19,895 nt of DNA from Pseudoneurospora amorphoporcata (lineage: Eukaryota > Ascomycota > Sordariomycetes > Sordariales > Sordariaceae). Below, piece after piece: positions 15,782 to 19,895 of the stretch (position 1 is the first letter of the stretch; every line of letters begins with the position of its first letter). Made by a program: the position numbers and the translations under genes. The stretch covers positions 1-19,895 of the forward strand of contig MU859411.1 of the NCBI GenBank assembly GCA_033297205.1, in the 5' to 3' direction. The notes under the pieces are model-generated. The model worked only from the letters and a program-made list of their open reading frames with translations. It did no database searches and was not told the origin of the DNA.

Positions 15782-18700
15782 ATGTCGTCAGACGAAACAA
15801 AAACAGTCCCCATCCCCGGCCCTCCTGGACTGCCCCTGGTGGGCAACGCCTTTGACATTGACACCGAGTTCCCGCTTGGGTCTATGCTCAACTTTGCCAA
15901 CCAGTATGGTGAGTACATCTACCGCTGTTAACCAGCGGCCAGCTAACAGCAACAGGCGAAATCTTCCGTCTCAACTTCCCCGGCCGCAATGTAGTCTTTG
16001 CCGTACGTCCCCTCACCATATTTTCAGTCACACACACAGCTAACCAAGACAGACCTCCCAAGCTCTCATCCACGAGCTCTGTGACGAAAAGAGATTCCAA
16101 AAGTCAGTCAGCTCCGCCCTCCAGGAAATCCGCCACGGCGTCCACGATGGTCTCTTCACCGCCCGCAACGACGAGCCCAACTGGGGCATCGCCCACCGAA
16201 TCCTCATGCCCGCCTTCGGCCCCATGGCCATCCAGAACATGTTCCCCGAGATGCACGAGATCGCCAGCCAGCTCGCCCTCAAGTGGGCCCGCCACGGCTC
16301 CAGCGAGGCCATCAAGGTCACCGACGACTTCACCCGCCTGACCCTCGACACCATCGCCCTGTGCTCCATGGACTACCGCTTCAACTCGTACTATCACGAC
16401 GGGATGCACCCCTTCATCGACGCCATGGCCGACTTTTTGGTCGAGTCGGGCACCCGCTCCCGCCGCCCGCCCCTGCCGGGATTCTTGTACAGCAAGGTCG
16501 ACCGCAAGTACCACGACGACATCAAGGTCCTCCGCGAAACGGCCGAGAGCGTGCTCAAGTCCCGCAAGGAACACCCTTCCGAGCGCAAGGATCTTCTGAC
16601 AGCCATGTTGGACGGCGTCGACCCCAAGACGGGCCAGAAGTTGAGTGATGATAGCATCATCGACAACCTCATCACCTTCCTCATCGCCGGCCACGAAACC
16701 ACCTCTGGTCTTCTCAGCTTCGCCTTCTACCAGATGCTCAAGAATCCCGAGACCTACCGCCGAGCCCAAAAGGAAGTCGACGACGTATGCGGCAAAGGTC
16801 CCATCAAGCTCGAGCACATGAACAAGCTGCCCTACATCGCCGCCATCCTGCGCGAGACCCTCCGTCTGTCCCCGACCATCCCCATGATCGGCGTCGAGTC
16901 CAAGGAAGACACCACCATCGGCGGCGGCAAGTACGAGATCTCCAAGGGCCAGCCCTTCTCCCTGTTGTTCGCCAAGTCCCACCTGGACCCGGCCGTCTTT
17001 GGCGACACCGCCAACGACTTCATACCCGAGCGCATGCTGGACGAGAACTTTGAGCGCCTGAACAAGGAGTTCCCCGACTTCTGGAAGCCCTTTGGCAACG
17101 GCATGCGCGCGTGCATCGGTCGTCCGTTTGCCTGGCAGGAGGCCTTGCTGGTCATGGCTGTTTGTCTGCAAAACTTCAACTTTATACCTGAGGACCCCAA
17201 CTATACCCTCCAGTACAAGCAGACGCTTACCACCAAGCCCAAGGGCTTCTACATGCGCGCCATGCTGCGCGATGGTATGTCTGCTCTGGACCTGGAGCGT
17301 CGTCTGTCGGGTGAGCTCATTGCTCCCAAACCTGCCCAGAGCCAGAGCTCCGGTCAGCCCAAGAAGAGCGGCGAGGGTAAGCCGATTAGCATCTACTATG
17401 GTTCCAACACGGGTACTTGCGAGACCTTTGCTCGGCGCCTGGCTTCCGATGCGGAGGCGCATGGGTTCACGGCTACCATCATCGATTCGTTGGATGCCGC
17501 CAACCAGAACTTGCCCAAGGATAGACCGGCCATCTTCATCACTGCTTCCTACGAGGGTCAGCCCCCTGATAATGCTGCCTTGTTCGTCGGCTGGCTCGAG
17601 AGCTTGACTGGCAACGAGCTTGAGGGTGTTCAGTACGCTGTCTTTGGCTGCGGTCATCACGACTGGGCGCAGACTTTCCATCGCATTCCCAAGCTCGTCG
17701 ACAACACTGTTTCCGAACGCGGCGGTGACCGTATCTGCTCTTTGGGTCTGGCCGACGCCGCCAAGGGCGAGATGTTCACCGACTTTGAGCAATGGGAGGA
17801 CGAGGTGTTCTGGCCTGCCATGGAAGACAAGTACAAAGTCAGCAAGAAGGAAGACGACACCGAGGCCCTTTTCCAGTCAGGAATCACCGTCAACTTCTCC
17901 AAGCCTCGCTCTTCCACTTTGAGACAGGACGTCCAGGAGGCTGTCGTGGTGGACGCCAAGACCATCACAGCTCCCGGTGCTCCTCCGAAGCGGCACATTG
18001 AGATCCAGCTCTCCAGCGACTCGGGCGCCTACCGCAGCGGCGATTACTTAGCCGTCCTGCCCATCAACCCCAAGGAGACCGTCAACCGCGTCATGCGCCG
18101 CTTCCAGCTAGCATGGGACACCAACATCACCATCGAGGCTTCCCGACAAACCACCTTGCCCACCGGCGTTCCCGTGCCCGTTTACGACGTCTTGGGAGCC
18201 TACGTCGAGCTCTCCCAGCCGGCCACCAAGAAGAACATCCTCGCTCTGGCCGAAGCCGCCGACGACAGCGAGATCAAGACCACCCTCCGCTCGTTGGCCG
18301 GATCGGAATATACCGAGAAAATCACCTCTCGCCGCGTCTCCATTCTCGACCTGCTCGAGCAATACCCTTCCATCCCGCTCCCCTTCTCCACCTTCCTTTC
18401 TCTCCTCCCGCCTATGCGCGTGCGCCAATATTCCATCTCTTCCTCCCCGCTATGGAACCCCTCCCACGTCACACTCACCTACTCCCTCCTCGAAACCCCC
18501 TCTCTGTCAAACCCCGACAAGAAACACGTAGGCGTCGCAACCAGCTACTTGGCCTCCCTCGAAGCAGGCGACAAGCTCAACGTCAGCGTCCGGCCCTCGC
18601 ACAAGGCCTTCCATTTGCCTGTAGACGCCGACAAGACCCCCCTGATTATGGTCGCCGCCGGCTCGGGGCTAGCTCCCTTCCGCGGTTTTGTGCAGGAACG

Positions 18701-19184
18701 CGCCGCGCAAATAGCTGCCGGCCGTTCGCTCGCCCCCGCCGTGTTGTTTTATGGCTGCCGGCATCCCGAGCAGGACGATTTGTATCGCGAAGAGTTCAAC
18801 AAGTGGGAAGCCATGGGGGCTGTGTCGGTGCGTCGCGCTTATTCTCGGTATCCCGACAGCGAGTGTAAGTACGTTGGTGACCGCATCTGGCATGATCGCG
18901 AGGAGTTGACGGGGTTGTGGGATCGGGGTGCGAAGGTGTATGTGTGTGGATCGAGAGAGGTGGGGGAGAGTGTCAAGAAGACGGTGGTGAGGATTGCGGT
19001 GGAGAGGCAGAGAGCGATTGTTGAGGCGAGGGAGAAGGGAGAGCTGGGTGGGTTGGAGGGACTGGTGGAGGGACTAAAGTTGCAGGGGCTGAAGGTGGAG
19101 GAGGTGGAGGTTAGTGAGGAACGGGCATTGAAGTGGTTTGAGGGCGTGAGGAATGAGAGGTATGCTACTGATGTTTTTGATTGA
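15782..19184 (+). CDS. CYP505A: CYP505A-type self-sufficient cytochrome P450 (P450-reductase fusion)
   Basis: Exons 15782-15908, 15956-16002 and 16053-19184 encode 1101 aa. Introns of 47 and 50 bp have donors GTGAGT and GTACGT. This is a soluble P450 fused to its own NADPH reductase, the BM3/P450foxy type, which hydroxylates fatty acids at subterminal (omega-1 to omega-3) carbons. The heme domain shows AGHETT (270-275), ExxR (E326, R329) and FGNGMRACIG with heme ligand C412. Aligned by eye to BM3, R53 matches the carboxylate-binding R47, F57 replaces Y51, and F93 matches F87. The reductase part follows: flavodoxin start with YYGSNTGT (506-513), FAD motif RQYS (849-852), NADPH motif AAGSGLAPFRGF (near 926-937), and the tail RYATDVFD, where F replaces the BM3 tryptophan that stacks on FAD. 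There is no N-terminal anchor, as is normal for CYP505, so it should be cytosolic. It is divergent from the acyltransferase pair. The sequence strongly recalls the Neurospora CYP505A member. Confidence 0.97.
15909..15955 (+). other. P450 intron 1 (47 bp)
   Basis: Donor GTGAGT, branch AGCTAAC and acceptor AGCAACAG. It splits the glycine codon 43 after its first base; joining gives NQYGEIFRLN, which matches the BM3-like pattern LGEIFKF. Confidence 0.9.
16003..16052 (+). other. P450 intron 2 (50 bp)
   Basis: Donor GTACGT, branch AGCTAACC and acceptor AAGACAG, in phase 0. Joining gives VVFATSQALIHELCDEKRF, which matches the BM3-like SSQRLIKEACDESRF. The exon between the two introns is only 47 nt. 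Confidence 0.9.
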
Positions 19185-19558
19185 GGGGGGGTTAGACGCA
19201 AAGCAGGCATTGAATTTACATGTTCTTGATCAGTGTCTTTGTGCACTTGTGTACTTCAATGAAAAGGTGCGGGGGTGACGACCGTAATGGGCGATGAAGC
19301 GAGAGGGGAGGAATCATGAACATGGGTGTTTGTAAATCTGCGCTTGCTCGGAAAGCTTCCATTCGATTGAATCTTCAGTTGGCTTGTTTTATCTTCGTCT
19401 TCATGCAATCGGGGTGACAAATCGTTGCTCAGGGCAAGGAAGGTTGAAGAAACAAAGTAAATTCCAGTCCTATGATGCGGCGGTCTTCGGCTCTCCGCGG
19501 TTAAAACTCAGTGATAAGGCAGGCAGCCTCATGCGAGACGAACTTGGAAGACCACCTC
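19185..19558. other. 3' region of the P450 gene, no gene seen
   Basis: These 374 bases contain the probable 3' untranslated and termination region of the P450 gene and no supported ORF. An 8-bp inverted pair joins its right end to the repeat array: GGAAGACC at 19546-19553 and GGTCTTCC at 19577-19584 inside the first repeat copy. Confidence 0.45.
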
Positions 19559-19764
19559 ACGCAGTCGGGTGTACACGGTCTTCCGCACTTAATAATTGAA
19601 AGTGTACACGCAGTCGGGTGTATACGGTCTTCCGCATTTAATAATTGAAAGTGTACACGCAGTCGGTTTAGTAAAAGGGTGCACACGGTTTTCCGCGCCT
19701 AATAATTGAAAGTGTATACGCAGTCGGGTATACACGGTCTTCCGCGCCTAATAATTGAGTGTAC
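19559..19764. repeat. Four tandem copies of a ~49-bp repeat
   Basis: Units lie at 19559-19607 (49 bp), 19608-19656 (49 bp), 19657-19717 (61 bp, with a ~12-bp insertion) and 19718-19764 (47 bp, 2-bp deletion). Each begins ACGCAGTCGG, contains GGTYTTCCGC and YTAATAATTGA, and carries GTGTACAC-like 8-bp palindromes near its front and at its junction with the next unit. Apart from indels, the differences I see between copies are all transitions (C/T or G/A). No coding frame runs through the array. It resembles no element I can name. Confidence 0.9.
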
Positions 19765-19895
19765 CAGGTTTGCAAGGCAGGTGTGACAAGGGCAGTAATC
19801 TGGGCTTGGAACAGTAGTTCAATTCAGCTAATAAACTACTTTGGTCTCGAAGGCCTTGTTGATCCCTCTCGACCTCCATGAGAAGGCCGGGCTTC
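19765..19895. other. Window end, unassigned
   Basis: These 131 bases follow the tandem array and run to the edge of the window. No gene, motif or repeat could be supported, but the sequence may continue into a feature outside the window. Confidence 0.4.

Noticed and set aside
16104..17792. 562-codon open frame on the minus strand
   Set aside because: It lies wholly antisense to the P450 coding sequence. Strong third-position C/G use in the real gene removes stops from the opposite strand, and the reading has no recognisable domain.
18113..18868. 251-codon plus-strand frame inside the reductase part
   Set aside because: It is Arg/His/Pro-rich, out of frame with the clear FAD and NADPH motifs of CYP505, and is a shadow of that gene.
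19559..19764. CRISPR-like array
   Set aside because: The units are contiguous with no unique spacers, the genome is fungal, and the copies are full tandem repeats.

Overview
This window comes from the nuclear genome of a filamentous ascomycete. The genes carry short spliceosomal introns (47-123 bp) with GTGAGT, GTAAGT or GTACGT-type donors and CTAAC-like branch sites. Promoters and leaders are pyrimidine-rich or CA-rich, and there is no operon-like packing. The long fused P450-reductase closely matches what I recall of the CYP505A proteins of Neurospora and relatives, so I place the organism in the Sordariales near Neurospora/Sordaria. That placement is from recognition, not a search.

Layout, left to right. 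Bases 1-560 are a very AT-rich, TpA-rich block that looks like a RIP-mutated repeat relic. Bases 560-2828 have no convincing gene; they hold the promoter and a long, CA-rich 5' leader with a short uORF and an A21 tract. Gene 1 (2829-4783, +, 2 or 3 exons) encodes a very acidic, probably nuclear protein that resembles the fungal CRF1/IFH1-like ribosomal-gene co-regulators. After a 2.26 kb gap, two glycoside hydrolase family 128 (Asl1-type) genes lie tail to tail: gene 2 (7045-7833, +) is leaderless and has intact catalytic residues, while gene 3 (9154-7988, -, 2 exons) is secreted and apparently GPI-anchored, with a lysine where the catalytic acid/base glutamate should be. Two BAHD/Tri101-type acyltransferase paralogues follow in tandem on the minus strand (11525-9654 and 13713-11992). 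A 2.07 kb divergent intergenic region separates them from a CYP505A-type self-sufficient cytochrome P450 (15782-19184, +, 3 exons). The right edge holds four copies of a ~49-bp tandem repeat (19559-19764) that differ only by transitions and small indels.

How the genes may work together. The two GH128 proteins suggest beta-1,3-glucan processing in the cytosol and at the wall surface, the second perhaps as a binding protein. CYP505 enzymes hydroxylate fatty acids near the omega end, and BAHD enzymes acylate hydroxyl or amino groups. The tandem BAHD pair next to the P450 could therefore form a small hydroxylation-acylation unit, but no polyketide, peptide or terpene synthase and no cluster regulator is visible here, so this is only a proposal. 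The strongest oddity is the pseudo-active site of gene 3.
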